DNA of 64,000 nucleotides from Limnanthes douglasii subsp. nivea (GCA_036936605.1 JAUPFV010000002.1:316650893-316714892); one strand, 5' to 3'. Numbered from the stretch's first letter, positions 34,952 to 47,796 are shown. Notes: a model not told the origin generated them from the sequence alone. Numbers and translations: made by a program.

Positions 34952-37920
34952 TTGTTTAACCTTGTGTTGAGAACATATGTTCTAGAGAGAGAAAATTTCA
35001 AACCCAAATTCCTTCTTTGCTCTTTCATGCTTGAAAAGTTTGTCAATCTAGAACGGTATAAGCTTTGGAGGTGGTTTAATATCTCGAATCAAATTGATGC
35101 TCCCAGACCTTCTGGTAGAATAAGTCATCCCACACCTTCTAGTAGAATAAGTAATCCCACACCTGTAGATATCTGGCAATCAACCTTTCGCAATAACTGG
35201 TCCCCTATCCGAAAATGCTTCTTCCCTGCTACTCAGTCCCCCGATCGAGCTTGTTTTAGTGATAACAAGGTTGACCCATCGATGTCTGATCTTTATTCCA
35301 AAACTTCTCATTTCTTAACCATGGGTGATGAAAAGGAAAATCAGATAAAATAGATGCATGGGAACATATTAAAAAGAAAAGGTCCCTCGATCCACCTATA
35401 AAATCTATCAGAGTGAAAATTTCCTCTTCTGCTGCAACCCCTCAAGTGACTCTGCAGGGGTCATTGCAGACGACTCCAGAAGTGAGCCCCAGAAAGTGTT
35501 CAACAAGGGGTGTTTGGTTAGAGCAGGTTTTGACATCCATCCTTGAAATCCAAGAGAGGACTTTAGCTGATGAGCCGGACAACGATCATGAACAACCTGT
35601 TATGGTAGTGGTTGAGGCACAACCCTTACGAGCCGTTCCTACTGCGATTCCTCCCCCCCGAACCATCTACGCCGAGTTAAGATGCCTCTTCTCCTCCCTC
35701 AGAAATTACTAATGATCCACCTTCTCGGAGCAAAAAAGCTTCTTTGCTGAAGAAGGACAAGAAGAAAATGAAACACACAATAGATCTGCCCTCAAACATA
35801 GAAGATGTTTTAGGTGACAACTTTCGCGATATTGAGTCTAAGCATCTTCTTTCCCTTTATGAAGTGAATTACAAATACTTTCATCAGACTGAGGAGGTGA
35901 AACTGAGAGATCAGTGGGGGGATACCCAAGAGCATCACAATTCGATTTCCCACCGTGGGAGAAACTCCGCTGTCTATTCGCAATCATGAGTTGATCCTTT
36001 ATACAGAGCTCATGAACTGGGGCCTTTGTCTACCCCCTGATCCTGCTCTGGTCGAATACTTTCACCTTATCAGACTTTTTCCCTCTCAAGCTGGCGCCAA
36101 CATGTGGTACACACTCATGACCTGTATCATGGCCTCCAGGATTTTTGAGATATTATTTTTCCATGGAGCAGCTTATCTTCATCTCAGGTGTGGCTAAGAA
36201 CTTTCATTACCCCTTTTACTCTTTTGGTTTTGCAAGGAAGTTTAAGGTAATCACAGATTTCTTAGAGGCTGACAAAAAGTGGAAGCAAGAGTTTGTCTTT
36301 ATTTCTGGGCTATGGGAAACTGACTTTAAAATCTCTGACGACCTTCCCCATCGGTTAACTTTAAAGTGGTTCGGGCAGGGTACGTACTCTTACACAGTCT
36401 TCTGTTTTATTAGTTAAGGTTGGATAGTCCTAACATATTTATTTATAACAGCTATGAATGGAATTGCCAAACCCTTTAAAAGTCACGCTAAGGCTACCAA
36501 GGGCATCTTTGTGAAGCTTAGCGCATGGGCAGGTGAGCATTGGGATCATAAATTTCATCAAAGTTTTCTACCAATGAACTTTGTGAAAAGCAGCCTTTGG
36601 AGGTATGATCCTGGAGAGAAAAGGTCCATTTATGATCTTATGGTACCTCCTCCAAATGATACCATCCTTAAACGCCTGGAATGCCTGGACAATGCAGTTT
36701 ACATTCCAACCTGAGCTCGGTCTCCGAGTCACCAAGATGTGGAAAAAACGATGAATGTGGCGAGGGAACCGAAGAGGATGCAGAGTTGGAGAGTGATGCC
36801 CCCGAGGAGCAAGGAGTTGGAGCCCAAGGAGATCACCATGATGAGACTTATGAGGAGAGACCATCGAAAGTTCAACAAGACCACCCAGTGGTCCCCCAAA
36901 CAAGTCTTCCGACCAAGGACATAAAGAAGAATTAAAGGGTGCTGATAACTCTGTCGAAGTGAGACCAACTGGGAGAGTCGGGGCTGTGCGGCCAAAAATA
37001 CTTACTGTTGAAGAGAAACAAAATAAAGTAGTTGATAATAAATGAGAGAGCAATAACACAACCTCTCCGAGCTTGCCTCCGATAAAGAAGGTTATTGTGG
37101 TCGAATCAGACTCTAGTGGGAATTTTCCCTTCGTAAAAAAATAAACCACAGGTCAAGAAGAAAACTGTGAGGAAGATGCATACCTCTACCCTGCCTCAGC
37201 TTACTTTGACGCTTATGAAAACGACTTTGTTGCCAATGAGCTAAACAAATTTCTCCGTGCTGCTACTCTCCTCGAACAAAAATCCTAATGCAAGTATCGT
37301 TATAAGAGCTGAAGTAAAGACATTGACTTCCGAGGAAACAGAATTGAAGCAAAAGGTTAAGGACTTGAGTGATGAGCTTGCCAAGAAAATAGAAGTATCC
37401 TCCCAACTAAAAAAGGTTGAAGAATAGATGAACTTTCCAAGGAGAAGAATACTTCTCCTGATCGTTTGGCCACCATTACTTCATTGGAGGCTGAACATTC
37501 CAAAGAAAAGAAAAAGTTTGACGAGAAAAGAGAACAAATTATTACCATAGATACCGAACGAACACCGTGGTTGATGGCCTCACCGAGTCTTGTGCGAAGA
37601 CTAAGTTATACTTTAAAAATGCTTTGGAAGACATCGAAAAGCTATCGGAGGAGAACGACTCCCTAAATAAAAACTTTGAAACTGAGCAGAATAAATGTTT
37701 TGATGAATACGCGACCGGTATTGTCTCTCGCCTCGAAGAAAACGATTCTAACATGAGGTCCGCTATGGTGCTAGAGATGCATGAGAATTTTTCGGATCTA
37801 CATCTAGGCAGCCTTTGGCTACGAGTTATTGAAAGGCATCATCCCGCATGCATTTCCTTGGAAGATTTGGAGACCAACGATGACTCAGAAAGTTCATACT
37901 CGGAATCTGGTTCCCCATAA
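34952..37920 (+). pseudogene. Antisense gene of outer Tat element
   Basis: Lies between pol and the 3' LTR, opposite to gag-pol. The central conserved block (35960-36379) reads HELILYTELMNWGLCLPPDP, LVEYFHLIRLFPSQAGANMW and, after a frameshift near 36160, MEQLIFISGVAKNFHYPFYS. It resembles the 'putative gypsy type transposon' family (PF04195). A GT-AG intron at 36380-36451 (phase 1) joins KWFGQ to AMNGIAKPF. The C-terminal part is coiled-coil-like and ends with DEYATGIVSRLEEND and an acidic Ser-rich tail (37567-37920). Several frameshifts and stops. The 193-residue minus ORF at 36568-37149 is its shadow. Role in the element is unknown. Confidence 0.7.
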
Positions 37921-38062
37921 AGCAGCAAGGAAAACTCCGCATCTGACTAGAAAATGTTGAATGTTTTTACCCTCGTTTTGTTGATTACTTGTATCCATAA
38001 CCCGTTAAACATTTTGTTATGTAAAACTAACCTCCTGTTATGAGGATTTGTGATATTGTGTT

Positions 38063-38428
38063 TGGTTTGGTTTATTTTGGGCTGGGGGTGGTTTTGTAAA
38101 GTATTTTAGTAAGTTTGGGGTATTTTGTGTTTAGTGTGGGGAGTAGTGAGATAATTAAGAAGCATGCTTGTATTAAATATTGATCACCCTCATTAATGAA
38201 AGTGGTTGAGGTATTTATACTTTTAATTAATGACCCATGGGCTTACCGGGTCAAGTTGTGAAACCAGATCAAGTTTAAGGACCCATTAGTTTTTGAGTAT
38301 ATTAGCAAATAGCTTAGTCAAAAGGTGTTCACATTTGTCCTGTTCACACTTATAGTCGAGTGATATGGTCCGAATTACTCATGTCTGGATTAATTGGTAG
38401 GCTGTGACTGTAATATCTGAACTCATCA
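38063..38428 (-). repeat. 3' LTR of inner Tat element
   Basis: TGGTTTGGTTTATTTTGG to GAACTCATCA. The next bases, ATATTCCCCTTTTT, are the PPT read from the other strand (AAAAAGGGGAATAT). Confidence 0.92.
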
Positions 38429-38616
38429 ATATTCCCCTTTTTAGGCCTTGCAAAGTATCATTGGAAGGGTTAAAAAATCTACCAAGTCAATATCAATATC
38501 GTCCGATCTACTTGCGTTGTCCGAACTGAGAAGCTTATTTTCAACATCAATCCAGTTCGAATTTTATCAGGACTAATTTTTCTTCCCAGAATTCTAAGAC
38601 TATTTTCTTGAATCAT

Positions 38617-38786
38617 GGGACACGTGTCAGCATTTGGTTTGACCTACCAGCCGTTATTTTTCCTAGATCGCCACACCCACTAGGTCTAGAAAGTTACATA
38701 GGTTTTGATTTTCAACACATTTGCGCAACTCTTATTCATTGTAAAAAATCCTTTCAACTTCTCCTTGGTAACTATTGCTTTTTACT

Positions 38787-38829
<43 letters not shown>
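38617..38829 (+). promoter_or_regulatory. Putative promoter of inner antisense gene with (TA)n
   Basis: G-box GACACGTGTC (core 38621-38626) is followed by an uninterrupted TA microsatellite (38789-38829) where the outer element has TATAAATA. The antisense coding region starts about 80 bp downstream. The microsatellite probably grew out of the TATA box. Confidence 0.5.
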
Positions 38830-38831
<2 letters not shown>

Positions 38832-38910
38832 TTTTACTATTCCGTTGTCTTTCACACTTAAAATTTTCTCAGAGAGACTAACATCTTCATCTTCAAACTT
38901 TATTTAAAGG

Positions 38911-41734
38911 TTGCTGGTTGAATTTATCAGAATTAGAGAGAGCAAAGAAGGTAGAGAGAGAAAACCGTATCGCTGCCGGTCTCCTGTTTCTTCAGGCGAG
39001 AAAAACAATCAGCCAAACCAGGAAGCCGATCAGGGGTCATCTTCCTCAAGAAACCCTAGACCTAGAAAGCTCTCATTTAGACCAAACCTTTCAACCTTCC
39101 CTTCTAATTCTTCCGTTCAAGAATCCCAACACCCTGTTTCTAAGGAAAAAGTTATTTCAAGCATCATAAAATCCTCACCATTCATATAAATTGGTTATGA
39201 CACAGAAAAGTCACCGAAGAAGATAAATCCTTACCGGATAACTCGCCAGACCAAAAATTCGTCCACCCCACCAACTTCAATACCCTCCAGATTTGAGGTA
39301 GCTAAAGCAGTTACGCAGGCCACGCCCTCCGGATCAAAACCTCTACCAGACGTTAGGACCTCAGGTGCAACAAGTGCTCAACCATCCTAACAACTTTCGA
39401 TGAAGGGAGCTGAACAACCTTCTTAAAAAGCAGTTGAAAAACCTTCTACGGTGATGGAAAAAAATATTGAAGACAACATCGAAAAGGCCCCTTTTGAGAC
39501 CGAGGCATCAGGTCTGACAGGAGATGCTGCTTCTGAAGAGAAATGTAAGGGTAAAGTAAAATTTTGCATGACTCGTCCGGACTTGCTTTTGGAGTGCCTA
39601 GAGGGTAAGGTAGGCTCTTGTTTAAACATGTGAGCATTAAATATTTGCTAGCTTTGCGAAACATCAACTATGTCTACACCCATACTGCCGATTTAGGCTA
39701 AATCTGGACCGAATGGAGGATTCTGGAGTCTGTAAAAGTAAGGATACCAATTACTCCGGAGAGGCCCATGGACTACAAATTGAATGAGGTGGTGGTATAC
39801 ACCGAAGTGCTGAACTGGGGACTTAGGTTCCCTCTAGACCCAAAGATCGTTAAGTATTTCCATTTAGTCAAACTCTATCCCAGTCAGTTAAGCCCCAATG
39901 CGCGATACACACTCCTTGCCTGCATCATGGCATCCAGGTTGACAAAGATCCCTCTTCCGATGGAGCAGTTTGTCATTGTAGCAAACTTGTGCAAGAATCA
40001 TCAGATTTCATTTTACCATTACAACATGGGAAATGATTTCAAGGTTGTGGACGACCTGTTAGAGTCCAAAAATCCTTGGAGGACACAGTTCCTTTTTGTT
40101 AGTGAACATAGGAAAATGACAAGAAGATAAAATCCAACACCAACCCTAGCTTGTTGACCTGTAGGTGGAAAAACACCGGTAAGTCTCTTCTACTTCTTTA
40201 CTTCTTAAACTATAATTTTTCTTATTCTGACTAATTCGGTACTGCTCTTCAGTTATACCTAAGGAGTTCACCAGCCATTTGGAAGAAAGGAAAAATACTT
40301 GTGTAAAGCTCAATGCATGGGCCTCATAATACTGGGGGAATGCCTTCCACAATTGCTTTACATCGGGCAATTTTGTGAGGTCTCACCTGTGGAATACCAC
40401 AGGCCGGAGAGACTTTCATGGGAAGAGTTAACCACCCCGCCTCCTGTTGATGTGATTCTAAAAAGGACAAAAGCCAAAGATGCCAAGCTGTTCTTACCTT
40501 CCAGGGCTAAGGTTCCAACAAAATGAAGAGCAAAAAAAGGAAGGCTACAACAGAGCTGGCTCAAACAGCTACAAAAGGGACTGGTTTGGGGAACCAAGGG
40601 GGCATTATTGTGGATCTGCTCAAAGCAATAAAGTTCAAAATAGTGAGGGAAGTTGGAGGGTCAAAGAACCCATCAAAGCCTCCTAAAAAGGACAGGAAGC
40701 GCAGGGCCAACAACAATGAGAAAGCTTCCAAAAAGAAGAAGGTCACCTTGGGGGAATAAATATTCCTTCGCCCTTCGGAAATCCAACCACCACCAGATAC
40801 TGCCGAGCCTAATCTATAAGATATTGGTTTGTACTTTAATGATTTTGAGAAGGATGATTTTGCAGGTCCTTATCGTCCTTCTAGTTCCTCTAACATAGTG
40901 ACCTATAATGAGAAATCATTCTCCATATCCGGAGAGCAACATTCCTTAAGCCACGCCCTCCTCAGTTATATTCGGCCATTATTTGATCTAGAGAGGCAGG
41001 TGAAAAGTCAGACCAAACTTATCAACTCTCTCACTTCTGACAAACAATATTTGTCAAGCAGTCTCCTAAGTCCTCAGCAAAGTATAGAGGCACTGAATAA
41101 TGAGAAAGATGATATGGCAACCAAGCTAGCCACATCGGAAACAACCAAAACTAAGCTCCAAACTAAGTACTCTGAATTAGAGACTTCCTCCTCACAAAAC
41201 CTCACAACGTTGAAGGAGGAGTTGAAGACTAGGGATGGTGCTTTTCAGACCCTAACCAACGAGAAGACTAAGTTGGAAGGCATTGTTTCGGAGATGACCA
41301 AGGAAAATGAGGCCCTGAAGAGCCAGCAAGAGCAAGCTATTAAGGCAAGTATTGAGGAGTACGCCAATGGAGTAATAGACTCCTTAGAAAAAAAAGATGA
41401 TGTGATTAAGTCTAACATGGTGTTGTTGTCCCATGAGATCTTCCCTAAGAGGACCCTTGGTCCTTTATGGAAGTATGCTGAGTACGAGGACATCCGATTT
41501 CATACATTGGTCGATAGGGACAAGCACAATTACTCTAGTGGATTCGACTCCACTGATGATGAAGAAGGTACGGGTGAGAGTTCAAGTGCTGAACTCAAAA
41601 GTCCTAAAAAGGTGGTGGTGAAGGATCTTCCGAAGGGAACAAGCCCTAAGGTTTTATCATATATCATTTTTTGTTTTGTGAACAATCAAATTCCTTGGAT
41701 GGCTAAGGCGCATTTTGTATTACTTTTCGGTTGA
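38911..41734 (+). pseudogene. Antisense gene of inner Tat element
   Basis: Same architecture as the outer copy. A Ser/Pro-rich start (38911-39189) leads to the conserved block 39768-40130 (YKLNEVVVYTEVLNWGLRFP, KLYPSQLSPNARYTLLACIM, MEQFVIVANLCKNHQISFYH). A GT-AG intron at 40179-40252 sits at the same codon and phase, followed by CVKLNAWAS. A basic Lys-rich patch (40523-40759) comes next. A 301-residue open frame (40829-41734) has a long coiled coil (about residues 55-185), then EEYANGVIDSLEKKDDVIKS and GPLWKYAEYED. In-frame TAA after NAWAS and other breaks. Resembles PF04195-type proteins; function unknown. Confidence 0.72.
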
Positions 41735-42221
41735 ATCCGAATAGGTCCTTCAAACAACCAAAGTCCTTAGGTGACCAAGGCATGTGTTGTATTACTGTTC
41801 GGTTTAAGTCCGAACAAGTTTAATTTATCCAACTTTCTTTTTGTTTAAGACTTTACTTTAAATCTTTCATGGCTAATATTTAACTAGCCCCTAGAATTTT
41901 AGAAGTATTAAAGTGAAAGTGTTTAATATCTCCAATGCCATGTATTTAATAGTCATGACCAACCACCACGTTCATCCGATCTGCTAAAGATCTAGGGTAT
42001 TGAATAAGTGATTTATACTTGAATTAAATTGTAGTAAAATCACTCAGAATTTTTTAAGAAGGTATTATATATTATTGAAGAAGAAACCGGACACCTCATT
42101 AAAACCTCCCCGTGCCACCAGGATAGGAAATAGTATGTCCCCTAATATTTACATATATATTTAACAAGTAAATATTTATACAAAAACTTTATTCTAAATA
42201 TAACCTGAAATGCTCAACATT
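41735..42221. other. Non-coding junction between antisense gene and pol
   Basis: The gene ends converge here: the plus-strand antisense gene from the left, the minus-strand integrase tail from the right. AT-rich, no ORF. Confidence 0.5.
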
Positions 42222-43360
42222 CCATGGGTGCTTCAATGCTCTTCCTTATTTTTCTTGAAGCCTATATGTCCCAGGTTTAATTTGTTTTCATAGAACTCAT
42301 AACGGCCTTCCCAATTCAGAGCCAATTTCCCAAACTACTTTTCCTTGGTATGTAATAAATTTTTTCTTAACACCTTATCTCCTGGTTGAAAATCTCTTCT
42401 TTTGACCTCGGAGACAAATTTGCTCCTCATCAAACCTTGGTAGTGAGCTGTTCTTAAGTGTGCTTTAACCTTTCTTTCTTCTATTAAGTCCAACTGATTC
42501 CTAATTGCTATCTCATTAGCATGTTTGGAATAGTTGTGGAATATGTATGATTGTAAGGAAGCTTATATGGGGGTAATTGCATCCATCCCATACACCAAGG
42601 CAAAATGAGACTCTTGTGTGGCAGCCCGAAGAGTAGTTCGGTAGGCCCACAATACTTCTTGTAAATAGCTTATCCACTTGCCCGCAACACCTTCTAAATT
42701 CTTTTTTAATCTAGATAAAATGGTCTTGTTTGTAACTTCAACTTGTCCATTCGCTTGTGGATGGAAATGAGAAGAAAAACAATGTTGAATACCTCTAGAG
42801 GCACAAAAATCCTCCATATCTTTGTTATCAAACTACGACCCATTGTTTGTGGTAATCTTTTAGAGGACTCCAAATCTGCAGCATATATTAGATAAGATAA
42901 ATTTAATGACAGCCTTTGATGTGGTCCATGCCAAGGGAGCTACCTCTGTCCATTTTTATAAGTAGTCAATAGCGACTATAATGGTTCTGTACCCTCCGGA
43001 TGCCATAAGTAGAGGTCCAACTAAGTCCATCCCCCATCTGGCAAAAGGTAGTGGCTCAGAAATAGACTCCATAGGTACAGCTGGCACATGAATTTCATTC
43101 CTATACCTTTGACATGGATCACATTTCTTCATCATTTCTTTAGCATCTGCCATTATGGATGGCCAATAGTATCCAGCTAATAAGACTCTCTGGGTTAGCG
43201 CCCGATACCCACAATGTGCTGAGCCCTCCCCATCATGCAGTTCAGACAGGACAAATTGGGATTCTTCAAACCCCACACAACGTAGGAGAGGTCTACTGAA
43301 AGATTTCTTATAGAGAATTCCCCTTATCACCAAAAAACCACGTGCCTTGTATTTAATCTT
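42222..43360 (-). pseudogene. Inner Tat integrase
   Basis: 43333-42956 gives the zinc-binding region (ELHDGEGSAHCGYRALTQRV, KKCDPCQRY) and the first catalytic Asp in WGMDLVGPL. After a stop-containing stretch (42818-42955), 42817-42563 gives HPQANGQVEVTNKTI with the catalytic Glu and the AYRTT motif. The C-terminal tail (FVSEVKRRDFQPGDKVLRK) decays toward 42222. Integrase would insert the cDNA. Stops near 42955 and 42560 make it inactive. Confidence 0.85.
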
Positions 43361-43925
43361 TTATGATACAGCTTTGTCCGAAGGCAAAACTCCATTATAA
43401 ATATATTGAAGGAGGTTATATCTCCAGTCTTTAGGTTGGATCACATATATGCTCATACTTTCCCCATCTACTTTGTTTTGAATTAGCTGTATAGACTGAC
43501 ATTCTTGTATGTGAATCCAAGGGTAGGACTCAGAATATGCTATAGTTACCAAATAATCTGCTAGTGTATTCTCCGATCTTGGAATATGCTCATTACAAAC
43601 ACTTTTGAAGTATGGTGCCACTTCTTTCAAAACGAGTAAGAACTTGACCAGTTGCTCCTTCTTAGCCTCAGACTAACCTTGAGCGTGGTGGATGAGCAAT
43701 TGAGAGTCACTAATTAACCAAACTCTATTAGCCCCACACAGGAGAGCCAATTTAAGACCAGCGATAGATGCTTCATATTCAGACTGATTGTTAGAATCCC
43801 TGGGCCCAAAGCATATAGATTGATATATTTTATCACCATACGGAGACGTTAAGAAAACTCAAGCTCCACAAAACATAGTGCTTGATCCACCATCAGTTCG
43901 GACCACCCATTATTTCTTGGTTTTA
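43361..43925 (-). pseudogene. Inner Tat archaeal-type RNase H (aRNH)
   Basis: A second RNase H between the RT-linked one and integrase. The four acidic positions are visible: RTDGGSST, NNQSEYEAS, LISDSQLLIHH and SENTLADYL. One in-frame TGA lies after CGA near the start and another break near 43675. An additional aRNH here is known for the plant Tat lineage and supports the lineage call. Confidence 0.8.
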
Positions 43926-45480
43926 CCTTCTGAAGTTTGTTTAGAGTTCCTATCTGCATGGAATTCTACTAAGAAATCAGCTACTAATTGAGCTTTAATA
44001 GGTGTACGGGGGGCAAAATCAATGTCGTAATCGCCCAATTCTACTAACCACTTCGTCATTCTGCTTGATATATTTGCTTTTTGGAGAACATTTTTTAGAG
44101 GGAAAGACGTCCGAACATTAATAGAATGAGATTGGATATACGACCTCATCTTTCTTGTTGCAATCACTAAGGCTAGTGCCAACTTTTTCAAATTTAGATA
44201 CTTTTTTCAGTGTCTAACAAAATTTTAATGATATAGTACACCGGACGAGGATAATTGTCCACTTCTCTTACTAGGACAACATTTATAGCACATTCCGATA
44301 CCGCTAGGTATACATAGAGCTTTTCCCTTGAATGGGCTTGTTAAGAGTCTTTGGTGAGGATAGTGTTTCTTTATCCCAACGAAGGCCTGGTTGCACTGTG
44401 GGGACCAGTTGAAGTCTTTAGCATTTTTCAAGATTTGAAAAAATGAAGCACACTTGTCCGGTGACATTGAAATTAATCCGTTTAAGGAAGCCAACCTTAC
44501 GGTGAGCCTTTGAACTTCTTTAACATTTCCAGGAGGATCCATTTCCAATAGTGCATTAAGCTGATCCGGATCGGGCTGAATACCTTTTTCACGTATTACA
44601 TAACCCAGAAACTGATCGAAACCCAATCACACATTTCTCTGGATTTAATTTCAAATTCACAGCTACTAAATTAGCAAATGTTTCTTGAAGATCAATTATG
44701 TGCAAATCATTCTCCAAGATTTTACCCATCATGTCATCTATGTATACTTCCATATTTCTGCCAATCTGATTAAAAAATGTTCTGTTCACCAATCTCTGAT
44801 AAGTAGCCTCGGTATTCTTTAATCCAAAGGGAATCACCTTGTAGCAATGGAGACCTCTGTCTGTTATAAAGGTAGTGTGATCTTGATCTTTCGGATCCAC
44901 CTGTATCTGATTATACTCAGAGAAAGCATCCATGAAGGATAATTACTTGTTTCCAGACATAGAGTCGACCAACTGATCTATCCAAGGGACATGATAGTAA
45001 TCCTTAGGGAAAACTCTGTTAAGGTCAGTGAAATCAATGCACATACGCTATTTCCTATTCTTTTTCCTGATTAACATCGGATGGGCAGTCCATAAAGGAT
45101 ATTGGTATTCCTTAATGAGCCCCATATTGGTCAACCGATTAACCTCTTGAACTATCACATCTGTTTTTTCCTTAGGAAAAGTTCTTCTTATTTGTACAAC
45201 AGGTGCAACATCACTCTGGATGGACATGTTGTGTGAAATGATGCTTGTGGGTACTCTGGTTACATCACTATTGTACCAAGAAAACACATGCTGATTGTTT
45301 AACAAAAAAGACAACTTCTTTTTTAACTCTGGTGCCATCTTGCAACCAATCTTGACACTCTTAGCCTCTGCAAGGGAGTGAGTTTCAACTTCTTCAATGG
45401 GTATTATAACACTAGGAGCCTCTCTAGGGTCATCAATCTCACTTTCCCCAGCAGAAGGCTCTAGTAACTGTTAATCTTCA
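43926..45480 (-). pseudogene. Inner Tat reverse transcriptase and RNase H
   Basis: RT pieces: FPKEKTDVIVQEVNRL and GLIKEYQYPLW (45338-45048), FMDAFSEYNQIQ with catalytic Asp, then MEVYIDDMMGK, the Y-I-D-D active site (44933-44589), and LGYVIREKGIQPDPDQL (44626-44225). The RT-linked RNase H follows (44191-43910; KKLALALVIATRKMRSYI, and a DFLVEFH end). Frame changes at about 44600 and stops at about 44940 and 44220 break it. Confidence 0.85.
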
Positions 45481-45559
45481 CTAAACCGAACTGCCCCCGG
45501 AGTCTTAGGAGCAAGATCTGTTGCATAGAACTCTCTGGCTATCTTCTGACTACTTCAGA

Positions 45560-46320
45560 CAACACCTACTTATCCTTGAACTGCATATGGACTGTTGAGG
45601 CCACAACATGCATTCTAGAAAGCCAAGACCTCCCAAAAATTGTGTTGTATGATGTATGGAAGTCTACCACAACAAGTAGTACCTTCACCATCTTTTAAAA
45701 GGCTCATTGCCTAACAACACTTGTTCTTCAAATTCCCTGATTATATCCGTAGAGCTGCATGTGAAGCCCACAATAGTTTTGTTCAAGTGTTGAATAACAA
45801 CCGGATTCCTCATCTGTTTGTAGGAGCTTAAGAATAATATGTGTGTTGAACTGCATGTATCTATTAAAATAAGGCGTATATCATTGCCCCCAATAGATGC
45901 TCCTATAAGCACCGCATCCTCATGAGGCCCGTCAATATTTCTCAAATCATCATCATAAAAAACTATGAATTGGAAAGGGGATATGCAATGATGGGAAGAC
46001 ATTCCCCCTTACAATTGATTGGCCAAACTGTGGACATGCCTCTTCCTTGATGAAGGGGTGGGTGCTGTTATAATATCTCCTCCAAAGATAGTTAGCAATT
46101 CAAAGAAACTGATCAATTCGTACACCGTCGTGGTTTGTTCTGTTATGACTCCCACCTTATTCTGAGATAGATCAGGATCCAGGTATTCAAAATCCACATC
46201 AAATCTTTCAAGAATCATCATTGCCCCTTCTTGAGCAGATGTTCCATGATTGTTTGTATGGCTCGTCCGAAGAGCATTTTCGTGCCTGTTTCCACTTCTT
46301 CTTTTAACATATGCTCCCAT
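45560..46320 (-). pseudogene. Inner Tat protease region
   Basis: Contains DDIRLILIDTCSSTHILF, the aspartic protease site with the usual D-T-G-S changed to D-T-C-S. It follows the Gag zinc region and precedes RT. The change should abolish the catalytic loop. The outer element keeps D-T-G-S. Confidence 0.8.
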
Positions 46321-47743
46321 TTTGCCTCTTTTAATAAGGTTCTGAACTTCCTGTTTTAATGCTATGCAGTCTTGAGTGTTATGCCCTATATCATTTTGAT
46401 ACTGGCAAAAACAAGTATTTCAGCTTTACCTGAGAGACTACAATGCCACTGGTTTTCGAAAATGGACTTCCTCCTTAGTCTTATCATAAATTGTGGCTAC
46501 ATTTTACCTTAACTTTGCAAACCACTCAGGCTGAACCCAAAGATCCCTTTTACCTCTTGACTGTTGGCTTTAGGCCTGATTCTGGTTGGATTGAGTCTGT
46601 TTAGACCGGTTGGAACCTTGTCCGGTCTCCTTAGCCTTGTACCCGGACTGGTTAGCAGCTGGAGGAGCTGTTCTGGTGGACCTCACTTGATGGTGCACCC
46701 TGGTTTTATTTGTTCCGTCCACATTAATTTGCTTTTCCCACTTAATTCAACTGGCCTCCCACGTCATAGTTTTTTATGGTTACAGAATCAGCTAGGTTCC
46801 CAGGATTCAACCCTTGTCTTGGAGAAGCAATTTCCACCTGCTCAAAGCAATCTGCTAATCCGTTCTTTGTATTCATAAATTGACTTATGTACTCCTTTCC
46901 AGACTCGTTTGGTTCTTGGGAACAATGGATAATGGTATCCTCATTACCCTTCACCTCTTTACTTCCAACGAATTTCCTTCGGAAGACAACCCAAAATGTA
47001 TCAAAGTTTCTAATACACCCCTGAGGTAAGATATTATACCATTTAAGAGCACTTCCTGTAAAATTTTGGGAGAAGGCTCAACATAAGAGTTTGTCATCAT
47101 CATCAAAATTCATCATGAAGTTCTTGAATGGCTCTAGATGGTTGTTCGGAGCTCGAATTCCATCATACTTTTCCATTTTGGAACTATCGTTCTTATTACC
47201 ACTAAAGATTGTATCTTCATTAGGGATTGCAAAAATACCTAGTTCGGTCTGAAAAGCCAAAGGATATATCAGCAACTGATCAACGTGCCTGTGGGATGAC
47301 CCTCTGCCCAAATCCTTTTTAAGCCTACCATGCGTATCCCTCCTTATTGAATATTTTTTGATTAACTTCATATTTTTTCTAGATCTCCCTTCATCACTAC
47401 TTGATGACAAAGATTCCTCAAGCTCAACCTCATTCGAAGAGCTAGTGGATGACTCAGATTATGAACTTTCAACAGGCTTAGACCGATGTGTCTTCTTAGA
47501 GTTGAGATGAGTCTTTTTTGAACTAAGATGAGTCTTTAGTGATGGCTCATTCTCCCCACGATTGTCAGTATGGTGAATATCTTACGCCTCCGATTTCTCC
47601 CTGATCCTTTTTTATGCTTGTTTTATGGCCCTTAGCGCTTCTATCTCTACTCTGAGCTGATCTCCCTCCTCAACAGTGTATTCCTAATTATCCCTGACCA
47701 TTTCCACCACAGGAGGTGGAGTACCTTGCTCGTTCGAATCCAT
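46321..47743 (-). pseudogene. Inner Tat Gag
   Basis: Starts MDSNEQGTPPPVVEM at 47743, a charged, Ser-rich N-terminus with stops. It then has the capsid core KYDGIRAPNNHLEPFKNF (47160-47078), KWYNILPQGC, EDTIIHCSQEPNESGKEYIS (46942), and near 46400 the C-terminal knuckle FCQYQNDIGHNTQDC. Gag forms the virus-like particle of the retroelement. Broken by several stops. Confidence 0.8.
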
Positions 47744-47796
47744 CCGAACTATTTTTTTTACTATTTTTGAATGTAAAATTCAGGCACCTTCGTGCT

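Noticed and set aside
36568..37149. 193-residue minus-strand ORF
   Set aside because: It lies opposite the better supported plus-strand antisense gene, has no domain, and its composition looks like a reverse reading of that gene.
46564..46878. 104-residue plus-strand ORF
   Set aside because: Opposite strand of the inner Tat Gag, which has clear conserved words.
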